DNA of 53,339 bases from Chloroflexota bacterium (GTDB lineage: Bacteria; Chloroflexota; Limnocylindria; Limnocylindrales; CSP1-4). The notes under the pieces were generated by a model. It was given only the letters and a program-made list of their open reading frames with translations, did no database searches and was not told where the DNA came from. Numbering within the stretch: position 1 is the stretch's first letter; the number at the start of each line of letters is the position of its first letter. The position numbers and the translations under genes were made by a program. This document shows positions 18,196 through 27,710 of this stretch, one piece after another. The DNA is taken from contig CAKKPP010000004.1 in assembly GCA_919901745.1 (NCBI GenBank), forward strand, positions 68,479-121,817. Direction: 5' to 3'.

Positions 18196-20270
18196 GTCGA
18201 CTCGAGTTCGGCCGCCGCCCGGCGGCGCAGTTCGAGCGCGCGCGGGCCGTCGCCGAGCAGGTCTGCGGCAGCTCGCCAGAATCCACCCGCCTCGATCGGG
18301 GCGCCCATCGCCTGCGCCTCCTCCGCGGCCTGCAGCAACAGTGGAACGGCCCGATCTCGATCGCCGGCAGCCGCCCACTGCAGCGCGACGACGCCGACGC
18401 CGACCCGTGGCTCCTGATCGGCGAGAAGCGTCGCCAGGCGGCCATGCAGAACGCGGCGCCGGCTGGCGAGCATGCCAAGGTACGCGACATCGTGGAATAG
18501 CGGATGGGCAAACCTGTGACGATCCGGTACGTCGGTGCCGGCCACGAGCCGGGCATCCTGGAGGCGGCCCAGCGTCGCCGGGACGAGCGGCCGCTCGAGC
18601 AGGTTCGCGACGACCGCCGTGTCGAACGACATGCCGACCACAGAGGCAACTTCCATCACTTCGCGGCCGTCCGCGTCGAGCGCGTCGATGCGCGCTCCCA
18701 GCAACGACCGCAGCGTCAGCGGGAGTGAGTCCCCCGCGTCGGGCCTGACCCGCGCGAGGCGCCCGTCCCGCTCACCCAGCGAGCCGTCATCGAGGCCGGC
18801 CCGGACCGTCTCAACGACGAACAGGGGATTTCCCGCGGTTCGGTCGTGGAGGCCGTGCAGGTCGTCGTCGTCGAGGCGGAGTCCGGCAACCTGCTCGACA
18901 AGTTCCTGCGTCTCGGGCAGGCCCAGACCGGCCAGATCGATCGGGTCCGGCGACGTCTCGATTGCCCAGGCGGGCACGGCCTCATCACGCGTCGTCGCGA
19001 CGACCAGAAACGGGCCTTCCAGCCACATGGGGATCAGCTCGGTCATGACCTCGGCGCTCGAGCGATCGATCCAGTGGGCGTCCTCGATCACGATCACCCG
19101 GGGCCCGAGCTCATCGCGCAGCCTGGCGGTATAGGCCGCGGCCGCCTCCACCACGCCGGCCCGAACGACCGCCGGGTCGGTCGGAGCGAAGGCCGCCTCC
19201 TCCTCCCACCCCGAGAATTCCGCATCGCGGGCGACCGCGGCGATCGCCCCGGCCATGCGCCGTGCTGCGGTCGGATCGACCTCGGGCGTGAACAGCCAAC
19301 GCCGCGTGAGCGACCCGGAATCGGTGCCGACCTCATCTGCCAGCTGCTGCGCGAGTGCCCTGATGAAACGATAGGGTTCCGCGGTCCCGTACGAGACGTT
19401 GTCCACCCACGACCAACGCACCCCGCGGTCACGGGCATAGCCCGCAAGCTCCTCGACGAGTCGTGACTTTCCGACGCCCGCCGGTCCCATGATGAAGAGC
19501 GCGCGGCCGTGTCCGGATGCCACCGCGTCATCCAGTGCGGAGGTGAGCGTTGCGAGCTCGCCTGCACGGCCGACCAGGGACCCGTGAGACACGGGCAACC
19601 AGGCCGCGCCGACCATCTCTCCCTCGATGGCCATGACGTGCACTTCGTGGGGCTGGCCACGCAGAACGATCTGGCCGCGGTCGTCCACGGCGAGCGGACG
19701 GCGGGCCGCATGCACCGTCGCGGCGTCGGCCAGGATCTCCCCGGGTTGCGCAATCTCCTGCAGTCGCGCCGCGGTCACGACCGCGGGACCGGTCAGTGAG
19801 ACCGCGGGGAGGCCCTCGGTATCGCGGCGCCCGGCGACAACCTCGCCGGTCGCCAGCGTGATCCGCACCTGGAGCGGGTCCACGCCGCCCGTCGCTGGGA
19901 CGCGACCGAGTGCATCCCGCACGGACAGGGCACAGCGGACGGCGCGCAAGGCGTCGTCTCCGTGGGAACGCGGCGAGCCGAAGACCGCAAAGACCGCGTC
20001 CCCGATGAATTTCTCGACCGTCCCGTCGTATCGCCTGATGGCCGCGGCCATCGCCTCGAAGGCAGCGTCGACGCGCTGCTGGACGTCCTCGGCGTCATGC
20101 TCTGCGACCAGCCGGACGTAGTCGACAAGGTCGGCGAAGAGTGCCGTGACGATCCGCCGGTCACCGACGATCGCCCTCGGGCCATCGTGCGTCCGATCGA
20201 TGCGCCGGCCACACTGGGCGCAGTAGCGAGCCGTCGAGCCGACCGTCGACCCGCACGCGGAGCAGTGCAT
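18192..20270 (-). CDS. Zinc-ribbon, class III adenylate/guanylate cyclase and AAA ATPase fusion
   Basis: A 692-residue multidomain protein. A zinc ribbon (C3, C6, C17, C20) is followed by a class III nucleotide cyclase domain (about 38-200) with metal Asp D47 in LFADLVDYV and the second Asp in GTVEKFIGDAVFAVFG, so the domain looks active. An AAA/MalT-like ATPase follows with Walker A MGPAGVGKSRLVEEL (about 262-276) and VIVIEDAHWIDRSSAEV as Walker B. Family members often continue with a TPR-rich C-terminus of several hundred residues; here it ends soon after the ATPase. GGGAGG precedes the ATG. Together with the CRP-family protein it suggests a local cAMP circuit. Confidence 0.9.
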   Translation of the reverse strand: MHCSACGSTVGSTARYCAQCGRRIDRTHDGPRAIVGDRRIVTALFADLVDYVRLVAEHDAEDVQQRVDAAFEAMAAAIRRYDGTVEKFIGDAVFAVFGSPRSHGDDALRAVRCALSVRDALGRVPATGGVDPLQVRITLATGEVVAGRRDTEGLPAVSLTGPAVVTAARLQEIAQPGEILADAATVHAARRPLAVDDRGQIVLRGQPHEVHVMAIEGEMVGAAWLPVSHGSLVGRAGELATLTSALDDAVASGHGRALFIMGPAGVGKSRLVEELAGYARDRGVRWSWVDNVSYGTAEPYRFIRALAQQLADEVGTDSGSLTRRWLFTPEVDPTAARRMAGAIAAVARDAEFSGWEEEAAFAPTDPAVVRAGVVEAAAAYTARLRDELGPRVIVIEDAHWIDRSSAEVMTELIPMWLEGPFLVVATTRDEAVPAWAIETSPDPIDLAGLGLPETQELVEQVAGLRLDDDDLHGLHDRTAGNPLFVVETVRAGLDDGSLGERDGRLARVRPDAGDSLPLTLRSLLGARIDALDADGREVMEVASVVGMSFDTAVVANLLERPLVPATLGRLQDARLVAGTDVPDRHRFAHPLFHDVAYLGMLASRRRVLHGRLATLLADQEPRVGVGVVALQWAAAGDRDRAVPLLLQAAEEAQAMGAPIEAGGFWRAAADLLGDGPRALELRRRAAAELEST

Positions 20271-20351
20271 CGGGCCTCCCTCTCCCGCCGCCGGGCTTGC
20301 GCCCGGGCGCGCAGTCTACGCCCGTGCCGCGCCAGCGCGATACCGATCGGA

Positions 20352-21431
20352 TCAGGCGATGGTCAGGACCGGCTGACCTGCCGCCTCGGCGGCACGGACG
20401 CTCATCCGGGCCGCGACGGTCCTGGCCAGGGCGCTGAGGGCGACCGCTGCCGGACCCGGCTCACGCTGGGCAACAGCCGGGATCCCGACGTCGCCGCCTT
20501 GCCGAACCGTGATATCGAGGGGAATGCCGCCCAGGTACTCGAGTCCATGCTCTGTCGCAAATCGCTCGCCACCCCCGCGGCCGAAGATGTCGGTCGCGTC
20601 GCCACAGTGCGGGCAGACGAAGGAGGTCATGTTCTCGACGACGCCGATGACCGGTACGCTCATCCGCTTGAACATGGCCAGGGCCTTCGTGACATCCGAC
20701 AGGGACACCTCCTGCGGCGTCGTGACCAGGACGGACCCGCTGATCGGAACCGCCTGCGCCAGGGTCAACTGGGCATCCGACGTCCCCGGTGGCAGGTCGA
20801 TCACGAGGTAGTCGAGGTCGCCCCACTCGACGTCGCGCAGGAACTGTTGGATCGCGCCGCCGACCAGTGGCCCGCGCCAGACGATGGGTTGTCCTTCCGG
20901 CACGAAGAACTGGATCGAGATGCACTTCACGCCGTGGCGCTCGAGGGGCAGGATCTTGTTGTTCTCGCTGGCCGTCGGCTGGCCCTGGATACCGAGCATC
21001 AGGGGGATGTTCGGCCCGGTGATATCGGCATCGAGGAGGCCGACTGTCGCCCCGGACTGGGCCAACGCGACGGCCAGGTTGACGCTGACGGTGGTCTTGC
21101 CCACGCCGCCCTTGCCCGAGGCGACGGCGATGATGTTCTTGACGCCGGGGACCAGTTGCTGCGGCTGCGCCGGCGCGGCCCGGCGAACCATGGCACCCCA
21201 CGTGATGTCGATGGCCGTCGCGCCGATCGGGCCGAGGGCGCCGCGCACGTTCGTCTCGATCTCGTCCTTCAGCGGACAGGCGGGCGTGGTGAGTTCGATC
21301 GTGAACGCGACGCTCGAGCCATCGATGCGCAGGTCCTTGATCATGTTCCGACTGATCAGGTCGCCGCCCAGTTCCGGCTCCTCGACAGTACGGAGAGCAT
21401 CGTTGACCGCGGCTTCGGTGAGCATCGTCAT
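20352..21431 (-). CDS. apbC: Iron-sulfur cluster carrier ATPase of the Mrp/NBP35 family
   Basis: A 359-residue P-loop ATPase that loads Fe-S clusters onto apoproteins. The N-terminal MIP18/DUF59 domain (about 1-85: ALRTVEEPELGGDLISRNMIKDLRI, TPACPLKDEIE) is followed by the deviant Walker A ASGKGGVGKTTVSVNLA (about 104), switch region LLDADITGPNIPLMLG and the cluster-binding CPHC at about 273. The open frame runs 230 codons upstream but family homology begins at ATG 21431 (MTMLTEAAVN). GAAGGGA stands 13 bases upstream. It is divergent from the pot operon. Confidence 0.93.
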   Translation of the reverse strand: MTMLTEAAVNDALRTVEEPELGGDLISRNMIKDLRIDGSSVAFTIELTTPACPLKDEIETNVRGALGPIGATAIDITWGAMVRRAAPAQPQQLVPGVKNIIAVASGKGGVGKTTVSVNLAVALAQSGATVGLLDADITGPNIPLMLGIQGQPTASENNKILPLERHGVKCISIQFFVPEGQPIVWRGPLVGGAIQQFLRDVEWGDLDYLVIDLPPGTSDAQLTLAQAVPISGSVLVTTPQEVSLSDVTKALAMFKRMSVPVIGVVENMTSFVCPHCGDATDIFGRGGGERFATEHGLEYLGGIPLDITVRQGGDVGIPAVAQREPGPAAVALSALARTVAARMSVRAAEAAGQPVLTIA

Positions 21432-21830
21432 CGTCGAGTCATTCCCTTCGCAGCGTACCGGAACTCCCGGCGCCGACCTTCTGACGGCCGGAACGTCGTA
21501 ATCGTACCCGCCCGATCGAATCCCGTCGCTTGCGGCTCCCGGGGCCTGCGGCGACTCGGCAGAACCCCGACCGAGCTCGAGTCGCCCGGCACGCGGCTGC
21601 TCGCGCGTGTCGGCCACTTGACAGTCCGACGACCCGCTTCGCAGCATTACTTTGACGAGTGCACGATTTTCGGGCTCGTTGGTCGCGTGTGATTCGAAGT
21701 TCGAAGCTTGGTCGCCTTGACAGCCCCTCGGCTCCGGTCCTACGATCCGGGCCACCGACCCGGCACGCCAGCGGGGTGCACGCGGCCCATCGGGGACCGG
21801 GCCGTGACCGTTCTGGCACTCGATGGACGA
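21432..21830. other. Divergent intergenic region between apbC and the pot operon
   Basis: About 400 bases without a gene. It holds the pot promoter (21717-21746), two TTCGAA palindromes upstream of it (21693-21698, 21700-21705), another isolated TTGACA at 21618-21623, and a TACGAT on the minus strand (21506-21501) that could be the -10 of apbC. Confidence 0.6.
21717..21746 (+). promoter_or_regulatory. Sigma70-type promoter of the pot operon
   Basis: TTGACA (21717-21722), 18-base spacer, TACGAT (21741-21746). Transcription would start near 21753, about 78 bases before the potA ATG. Two adjacent TTCGAA sites just upstream of the -35 box (ATTCGAAG-TTCGAAG) are placed like an operator. Confidence 0.65.
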
Positions 21831-22958
21831 ATGGAGAACCAGATCCGCGTGTCCGATGTCGACGTTCGCCTCGTCCAGGTGGTCAAGAAATTCGGTGATG
21901 CCGTCGCGGTCGACCACGTCGACCTCGAGGTCCGCGACGGGGAATTCTTCAGCCTCCTCGGTCCATCGGGCTGCGGCAAGACGACGACCTTGAGAATGAT
22001 CGGCGGCTTCGAGGAGCCCACGTCCGGGCTGATCGAACTCCAGGGTCAGGACGTCACCTGGCTCCCGCCGTACAAGCGCAACGTCAACACGGTCTTCCAG
22101 AGTTACGCGCTCTTTCCCCACCTGTCCACGTTTGAGAACGTGGCGTTCGGGCTGCGGCGCAAGGGTCTCAAGTCATCCGAGATCGCGGGGCGCGTGACCG
22201 AGATGCTCGAGCTGGTCGAGCTGCCCGGGTTCGAGAAGCGCAAGCCCGGACAGATCTCGGGCGGACAGGCCCAACGGGTCGCCCTGGCGCGTGCGCTCAT
22301 CAACCGGCCCGCCGTCCTCCTTCTCGATGAGCCGCTCGGCGCCCTCGATCTCAAGCTCCGCAAGCAGATGCAGGTCGAGCTCAAGCGGATCCAGCAGGAG
22401 GTTGGGATCACCTTCATCTACGTGACCCATGACCAGGAGGAGGCGATGACGATGTCCGATCGAATCGCCGTGATGAACAACGGTCGCTACGAACAACTCG
22501 GCGATCCCGAGAGCCTGTATGAGCGGCCTGAGACCCGGTTCGTGGCCGGGTTCCTGGGCGTCAGCAACCTCCTCCCTGCCACGATCGTCGGGACCGACGG
22601 TGGCTATGCCGCGTGCCGCCTGGCGAATGATCAGACGGTCCGGGTCCCGGCCGCACTGACCCGGGGGGCACAGCGCGTCGACGTCGGGATTCGACCCGAA
22701 AAGATTCGACTCAGTGCCCCGGGTGAAAGCACCGGCGGGCAGGAGAATCGGATGTCGGGCACCATTCGCGATGCGTCGTATATCGGCGTGAGCACGCAAT
22801 ACATCGTCGAGGCGCGGGGCGGGACCCGCGTCACCGTCTACGAGCAGAACGTCGAACGCGCGACCCGGGACGAGCTCTGGCAGGTCGGCACGGACGTCGA
22901 CCTGACCTGGCTCCCGGATCATTCGTTCGTTGTCGAAGCGGCCAAGCCCGGGGAATGA
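21831..22958 (+). CDS. potA: Spermidine/putrescine-type ABC transporter ATP-binding protein
   Basis: A 375-residue ABC ATPase. Walker A is GPSGCGKT (44-51), the signature ISGGQAQRVALARAL lies near 140, Walker B is VLLLDEPLGALD, and the C-terminal part is a TOBE domain (VGIRPEKIRLS). It powers import through the two permeases encoded next. The start is ambiguous: ATG at 21831, with an upstream GTG (21804) and a downstream GTG (21849) also in frame; the last gives the canonical N-terminus. First gene of the operon. Confidence 0.9.
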   Translation: MENQIRVSDVDVRLVQVVKKFGDAVAVDHVDLEVRDGEFFSLLGPSGCGKTTTLRMIGGFEEPTSGLIELQGQDVTWLPPYKRNVNTVFQSYALFPHLSTFENVAFGLRRKGLKSSEIAGRVTEMLELVELPGFEKRKPGQISGGQAQRVALARALINRPAVLLLDEPLGALDLKLRKQMQVELKRIQQEVGITFIYVTHDQEEAMTMSDRIAVMNNGRYEQLGDPESLYERPETRFVAGFLGVSNLLPATIVGTDGGYAACRLANDQTVRVPAALTRGAQRVDVGIRPEKIRLSAPGESTGGQENRMSGTIRDASYIGVSTQYIVEARGGTRVTVYEQNVERATRDELWQVGTDVDLTWLPDHSFVVEAAKPGE

Positions 22959-22968
22959 GAGGAGCACC

Positions 22969-24177
22969 ATGATCGAGCGAGCAATGGGAATCGGCGGCAC
23001 AGCCCTCACGCGTCGGACCTTCCTCCGGGGATCGGCCCTGGCCGGCACGGGAGCGTTCATCGCCGCCTGCACCGGGGGCTCTACACCGGCGCCCGCCTCA
23101 GATGCGGCCCCGACTCCGAAGACGGTCACCGGGCCGCTCAAGTTCGCCAACTGGACCGCGTATGTCGACCTGGCCGGCGCGGCCTACGATGCGGGCGTGT
23201 ACGAGCCCGGCTCGTCGCCGACGCTCGAGTCGTTCAAGACCGAGTACGGCGTCGAGGTCGACTATGAAGAGAAGATCGACGGGAACAGCTCGTTCGTCGA
23301 GACGATCAAACCCGCACTCGTGGGTGGCCTCGCAACCGGCTGGGACCTGATCATCCTGACCGATTGGATGGCCTCGAAGCTGGTCGATAGTGGCTGGACC
23401 GAGAAGATCGACCAGGACAACGTCCCGAACTGCACGGCGAACCTGCGCGACGCGCTGCGCAATGCCGCCTGGGACCCGAACAACGACTACCACTACCCGT
23501 GGCAGTCGGGCATGACCGGGATCGGCTACAACGCCACGGCGTTCAGCGACAACGGGCTGACGGCGCCGACCAAGCTGGCCGACCTGTGGAGCGTCCCACC
23601 CGACAAGCTGACGTTCCTCGACGAGGCGCGCGACACGTTCGGCCTGACCCTCCTGAAGCTCGGGATCGAGCCCGATCCGGCCAAGGTCACCGCGGACGAC
23701 CTTCAGAAGGTCGCCGACGACATCCAGCCGCTCGTGGATGGAGGCCTCCGGTTCACGGGGAACTCGTACCTCCAGGACTTCGGGCAGAAGAAGGTCTGGG
23801 CCGCGTACGTCTGGTCGGGCGACCTCGCGTCGTCTGCCGGTGAGGACGACTTCTTCGTCTTCCCTGAAGAGGGCACGATGATCTGGACCGACGACATGCT
23901 CATCCCCAAGGGCGCGGCCAACAAGTACACGGCGGAGCTGATGATGAACTACGTCTACGACGTGGCGATCGCAGCCCAGATCGCGGCATACGTGTATTAC
24001 GTCTCCCCGGTCAAGGGCACCGCCGAAGCGATCCTGGAGCTCGATCCCGACGCCGCGAGCAACGATCTGCTCTTTCCGGGCGACGAGATCGTCGCCAAGC
24101 AACGCAACTTCCAGTCGCTCTCGACGGAGCTCGAGGACAAGATGAACGAGCTCTTCGCGACCCTGTCCGGCCTGTAG
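22969..24177 (+). CDS. potD: Polyamine-type ABC transporter substrate-binding lipoprotein (TAT signal)
   Basis: A 402-residue PotD/PotF-like binding protein. The N-terminus combines a twin-arginine motif (TRRTFLRG) with a lipobox IAAC, so it is probably exported folded and then lipid-anchored. The mature domain contains LKFANWTAYVD, the family's WxxY-type opening, then GWDLIILTDWMASKL, YPWQSGMTGIGYN and MLIPKGAANKYTAELMMNYV. ATG at 22969 follows GAGAGGAG; an upstream in-frame codon would add 13 residues before the signal. It lies 10 bases after potA. The ligand could be putrescine, spermidine or a related amine. Confidence 0.88.
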   Translation: MIERAMGIGGTALTRRTFLRGSALAGTGAFIAACTGGSTPAPASDAAPTPKTVTGPLKFANWTAYVDLAGAAYDAGVYEPGSSPTLESFKTEYGVEVDYEEKIDGNSSFVETIKPALVGGLATGWDLIILTDWMASKLVDSGWTEKIDQDNVPNCTANLRDALRNAAWDPNNDYHYPWQSGMTGIGYNATAFSDNGLTAPTKLADLWSVPPDKLTFLDEARDTFGLTLLKLGIEPDPAKVTADDLQKVADDIQPLVDGGLRFTGNSYLQDFGQKKVWAAYVWSGDLASSAGEDDFFVFPEEGTMIWTDDMLIPKGAANKYTAELMMNYVYDVAIAAQIAAYVYYVSPVKGTAEAILELDPDAASNDLLFPGDEIVAKQRNFQSLSTELEDKMNELFATLSGL

Positions 24178-24198
24178 ACCGACGACGAGCTCGAACGG

Positions 24199-25089
24199 AT
24201 GGCCACCGTCACTGGCGCAGCACCCCAACCGGGTCTGCGCCAGCTGATCGGTCGGGCCGTCCCGTATCTGCTGCTGGCGCCGGGAATCGCCTGGCTCATC
24301 CTGTTCTACGCGATTCCCAGCCTGCAGATGTTCCTGTACTCGGTGTCGACCGGATCCCTCGAGGAGGGGTTCGTCCTGTCGTTCACGCCTGACGCGTACG
24401 TCAAGGGCATCACGCAGTTCCGGACGCAGTTTGGCAATTCGCTCCTGTACGGCGGAACTGCGACCGTCCTGACGATCATCATCGGATTCCCGGTCGCCTA
24501 TACGATCGCGTTCCGCGGCGGGCGCTACAGGAACCTGATCCTGTTCATGGTCATCGCACCGTTCTTCACGAGCTTCCTGATCCGCACGATCAGCTGGAAG
24601 ATCCTGCTGGGCGATGAAGGCCCGTTGCTCGGCCCGCTGAAGCACACGATCGGGATCCTGCCTGGTACGTTCACGCTCACCGGGACGCCGGTCGCCGTCG
24701 TCGCCGGGCTGACCTACAACTTCCTCCCATTCATGATCCTGCCGCTGTACGTGGCGCTGGAAAAGATCGATGTTCGCCTCATCGAGGCGGCCCAGGATCT
24801 CTACGCGACTCGCTGGGGTGCCTTCCGGCGAGTGACCCTGCCGCTGGCGCTCCCCGGCGTCTTCGCCGGATCGATCCTGGTGGCCATCCCGGCGATGGGC
24901 GACTTCGTCAACGCCGAACTGCTGGGCAGCCCGCAGACGCGGATGATCGGCAACGTCATCCAGAATCGGTTCCTCATCCAGAACGACTACCCGGTCGCGG
25001 CCGCGCTGTCGTTCATCCTGATGTTCGGGATCCTGGCCGCCGTCACGATCTACGCCCGGTTCCTGGGCACCGAGCGGTTGACCGGGTAG
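24199..25089 (+). CDS. potB: Polyamine-type ABC transporter permease, PotB-like
   Basis: A 296-residue inner-membrane permease with six predicted membrane spans. The cytoplasmic coupling EAA-type loop is EAAQDLYATRWGAFRRVTLPLALPGVFAG. The loops and length match PotB/PotH. It starts 21 bases after the binding-protein stop. Confidence 0.9.
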   Translation: MATVTGAAPQPGLRQLIGRAVPYLLLAPGIAWLILFYAIPSLQMFLYSVSTGSLEEGFVLSFTPDAYVKGITQFRTQFGNSLLYGGTATVLTIIIGFPVAYTIAFRGGRYRNLILFMVIAPFFTSFLIRTISWKILLGDEGPLLGPLKHTIGILPGTFTLTGTPVAVVAGLTYNFLPFMILPLYVALEKIDVRLIEAAQDLYATRWGAFRRVTLPLALPGVFAGSILVAIPAMGDFVNAELLGSPQTRMIGNVIQNRFLIQNDYPVAAALSFILMFGILAAVTIYARFLGTERLTG

Positions 25090-25093
25090 CGCG

Positions 25094-25972
25094 ATGGCGT
25101 CAGCTGCCACTTCCACGTCTCGCGGCAGGCCAGAGGGTTCCCTCGGCGACCGGATCGGCCGTCGGGTCGGCCACCTCGCGCTCCCGGTATTCACCAGCCT
25201 GGCGATCTTCTACCTGCTGATCCCGATCATCGTGATGATCGTGTTCAGCTTCAACAAGCCGTCGGGCAAGTTCAACTACACCTGGAACGAGTTCTCGATC
25301 GACGGCTGGCTGCATCCGCTCGATTGGCCCGGACTGCCTGAATCGCTCCTCGCCAGCCTCGGCGTCGCCCTGCTCGCCACGGTGATCGCCACGGCGCTGG
25401 GAACGCTCATCGGCCTGGCCCTCACGCGCTACGCCTTCCGCGGCCGCGGGCTCCTGAACGGCGTCATCTTCCTGCCGATGGCGACCCCGGAGCTGGTCCT
25501 CGGCGCGAGCCTGCTGACGCTGTTCGTGGCCACCGCGCTGCCGCCCCTGCGGGGCAATGTTCCGACCCTGTACCCCACCGGATTCTCCACGATCCTGATC
25601 GCCCACGTGATGTTCAACATCAGCTACGTCGTCGTCACGGTGAAGGCCCGCCTCGCCGGGTTCGATCGCCGACTCGAGGAAGCGGCGATGGACCTCGGCG
25701 CCAACGAGTGGGTCACCTTCTGGAAAGTGACGTTCCCGCTCATCCTTCCGGGCGTCGTTGCCGCGGCGCTTCTCGCGTTCGCCCTCTCGATCGATGACTT
25801 CATCATCACGAGCTTCGTGTCGGGCACGCAGAACACGTTCCCGATCTGGGTCTACTCCATCATCCGGAACGCGCTGCCGGTCCAGATCAACGTGATCGGC
25901 TCGATCATCTTCCTCGTCGCCGTCGGCTACGTCAGCCTGACCACCATCCGCAGCGCACACGCACAGCGGTGA
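25094..25972 (+). CDS. potC: Polyamine-type ABC transporter permease, PotC-like
   Basis: A 292-residue permease with six predicted membrane spans. The coupling loop is EEAAMDLGANEWVTFWKVTFPLILPGVVA, followed by LAFALSIDDFIITSFVSG, typical of PotC/PotI. Its stop TGA overlaps the GTG start of the aminotransferase (GTGA), tying uptake to catabolism. Confidence 0.9.
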   Translation: MASAATSTSRGRPEGSLGDRIGRRVGHLALPVFTSLAIFYLLIPIIVMIVFSFNKPSGKFNYTWNEFSIDGWLHPLDWPGLPESLLASLGVALLATVIATALGTLIGLALTRYAFRGRGLLNGVIFLPMATPELVLGASLLTLFVATALPPLRGNVPTLYPTGFSTILIAHVMFNISYVVVTVKARLAGFDRRLEEAAMDLGANEWVTFWKVTFPLILPGVVAAALLAFALSIDDFIITSFVSGTQNTFPIWVYSIIRNALPVQINVIGSIIFLVAVGYVSLTTIRSAHAQR

Positions 25973-27261
25973 CGCTCCCCGACTCCTCGGTGGTCCCCGC
26001 GGTGTGGAGCCGGATCACCAACCTCACCGTCGATCGGGGCGATGGATCGTGGCTCACCACGACCGACGGCGAGCGCTATCTCGACTACAGCTCGGGGATC
26101 GGCGTCACCAATACCGGTCATGCCCACCCGCGCGTGGCCGCCGCGGTCGCCGCCCAGGCAGCAAAACTCCTTCACGGCCAGCAGAACATCATGTTCCACG
26201 AGCCGGGGCTTCGCCTGTACGAGCGCCTGGCCGGGATCCTGCCCGGCGGTCCGTGGCAGGCCTTCCTGTCCAATTCCGGGGCGGAGGCGGTCGAGGCGGC
26301 CGTGAAGCTGGCGCGCGTGGCGACGGGACGTCCGGTGATCATCGCGTTTCGTGGCGGGTTCCACGGGCGCACGGCGCAGACGATGGCGCTGACAACGGCC
26401 AAGGACGTGTACCGGGCGGCCTTCGAGCCGCTCCCGGGGTCCGTCTACCACACGCCGTTCCCGTACTGCTATCGCGCAGCCGGCGGGGCTCATGCCCCGG
26501 ACGCCGGCTGTACCTGTGACTGGGAAGCGCAGCTGGACCTGCTGTTCCACCAGGTCATCTACCCGGACCGCGTCGCAGCGATCATCGTGGAGCCCGTCCT
26601 GGGAGAGGGTGGCTACATCGTCCCCTCCCCGACGTTCCTCCCGCGGCTCCGCGAGATCACGCGACGGCACGGGATCCTGCTCATCGCCGACGAGGTCCAG
26701 ACCGGGTTCGGGCGGACCGGCGAGATGTTCGCCGTCCGTCACTGGGATGTCGAGCCGGACATCCTGGTCATGGCCAAGGGCATCGCGTCCGGGCTGCCGC
26801 TGTCGGGGATCCTCGCGCGCCGCGAGCTCTTCGATGCCTGGAAGCCGGGGACCCACGGCGGCACGTATGGGGGGAACGTCGTGTCCTGCGCAGCGGCACT
26901 GGCGACCCTCGACGTCATCGAGGACGAGGGACTCGTGGCGAATGCCCGTGCGCGAGGCGCCCAGCTGGCGGGCGGTCTGCGCGAGCTCGCCGCCGACTAC
27001 CCGGTGATCGGGGACGTTCGCGGCCTCGGCTGCATGGTCGCGATGGAGTTCGTTCAGCCCGGCGTCGGCGACGGGCGCACGCCCGATCCGGAGCTTGCCA
27101 GGGCGGTGATTGCCGGCGCCCTTGAGCGCAACGTGATCGTCCTGTCGGCCGGATCCTACGGCAACGTGGCGCGGATCATCCCGCCGCTCGTCACGACGGC
27201 CGCCGAGGTCGATCACGCGCTCGCCGTCCTCGAGGACAGCCTGCGCGCCGCGACGGCTTGA
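25969..27261 (+). CDS. Class III aminotransferase (4-aminobutyrate/putrescine aminotransferase type)
   Basis: A 430-residue PLP-dependent fold type I enzyme that would transfer the amino group of an omega-amine such as putrescine or GABA to a keto acid. Visible are YLDYSSGIGVTNTGHAHP at the N-terminus, FRGGFHGRT, LLIADEVQTGFGRTGEMFA (the Asp that holds the pyridine nitrogen) and the PLP lysine K270 in VMAKGIASG. Its GTG start overlaps the potC stop, so it is the fifth gene of the pot operon. Context favours degradation of the imported polyamine. Confidence 0.88.
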   Translation: MTLPDSSVVPAVWSRITNLTVDRGDGSWLTTTDGERYLDYSSGIGVTNTGHAHPRVAAAVAAQAAKLLHGQQNIMFHEPGLRLYERLAGILPGGPWQAFLSNSGAEAVEAAVKLARVATGRPVIIAFRGGFHGRTAQTMALTTAKDVYRAAFEPLPGSVYHTPFPYCYRAAGGAHAPDAGCTCDWEAQLDLLFHQVIYPDRVAAIIVEPVLGEGGYIVPSPTFLPRLREITRRHGILLIADEVQTGFGRTGEMFAVRHWDVEPDILVMAKGIASGLPLSGILARRELFDAWKPGTHGGTYGGNVVSCAAALATLDVIEDEGLVANARARGAQLAGGLRELAADYPVIGDVRGLGCMVAMEFVQPGVGDGRTPDPELARAVIAGALERNVIVLSAGSYGNVARIIPPLVTTAAEVDHALAVLEDSLRAATA

Positions 27262-27284
27262 GTGGGGCCGGGACGGCGAAGGCG

Positions 27285-27710
27285 ATGGCGGACGATGGGC
27301 TGACGCCAGAGGAACGTTCCCGGCTTGATCGTTTCGCGGGCGCATTCGATCGGATGAGCGCGAGCGAGTACGCGCTGTTCGCCGTGGACGGACGCGACGC
27401 AAGCACGCGCGAGGCCGTTCGGGCGGCGAGCGCGATGCTCGGCCACGGAGCGCGGGACGTCGCGGTGCGATCGGCCGTCGTGGCGTTCAGCGAGGCGGCG
27501 GCCCAGGCCTACGATCGGCGCCTGAACATCCCCAACGCGTTCATGCTCTACCAGGTGTTGCCGGGACTTCCCGACGATCGGGTCCGCTTCTTCGCATCGC
27601 TCGAACGCGCGGTCGTCGGCCTCATCCTCTGGGACGCCCTCGACGACGCGCACCTTGGCGCGCTCCTCGGTCCGTGGGCGGAGACGGTCGAGCGCGCCGG
27701 GATCGGATGA
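27285..27710 (+). CDS. Hypothetical protein in the polyamine operon
   Basis: A protein of 141 residues (150 if the TTG at 27258, overlapping the aminotransferase stop as TTGA, is used). No known family is recognised. It is Ala/Arg-rich and helical, with FDRMSASEYALFAVDGRD and the hydrophobic LERAVVGLILWDALDD. The stop overlaps the ATG of the next gene (ATGA). Its fixed place between aminotransferase and acetyltransferase implies a shared role, which cannot be specified. Confidence 0.6.
   Translation: MADDGLTPEERSRLDRFAGAFDRMSASEYALFAVDGRDASTREAVRAASAMLGHGARDVAVRSAVVAFSEAAAQAYDRRLNIPNAFMLYQVLPGLPDDRVRFFASLERAVVGLILWDALDDAHLGALLGPWAETVERAGIG

Noticed and set aside
23098..25194. A 698-codon minus-strand open frame opposite potD and potB
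   Set aside because: Shadow of two clear plus-strand genes; no domain pattern.
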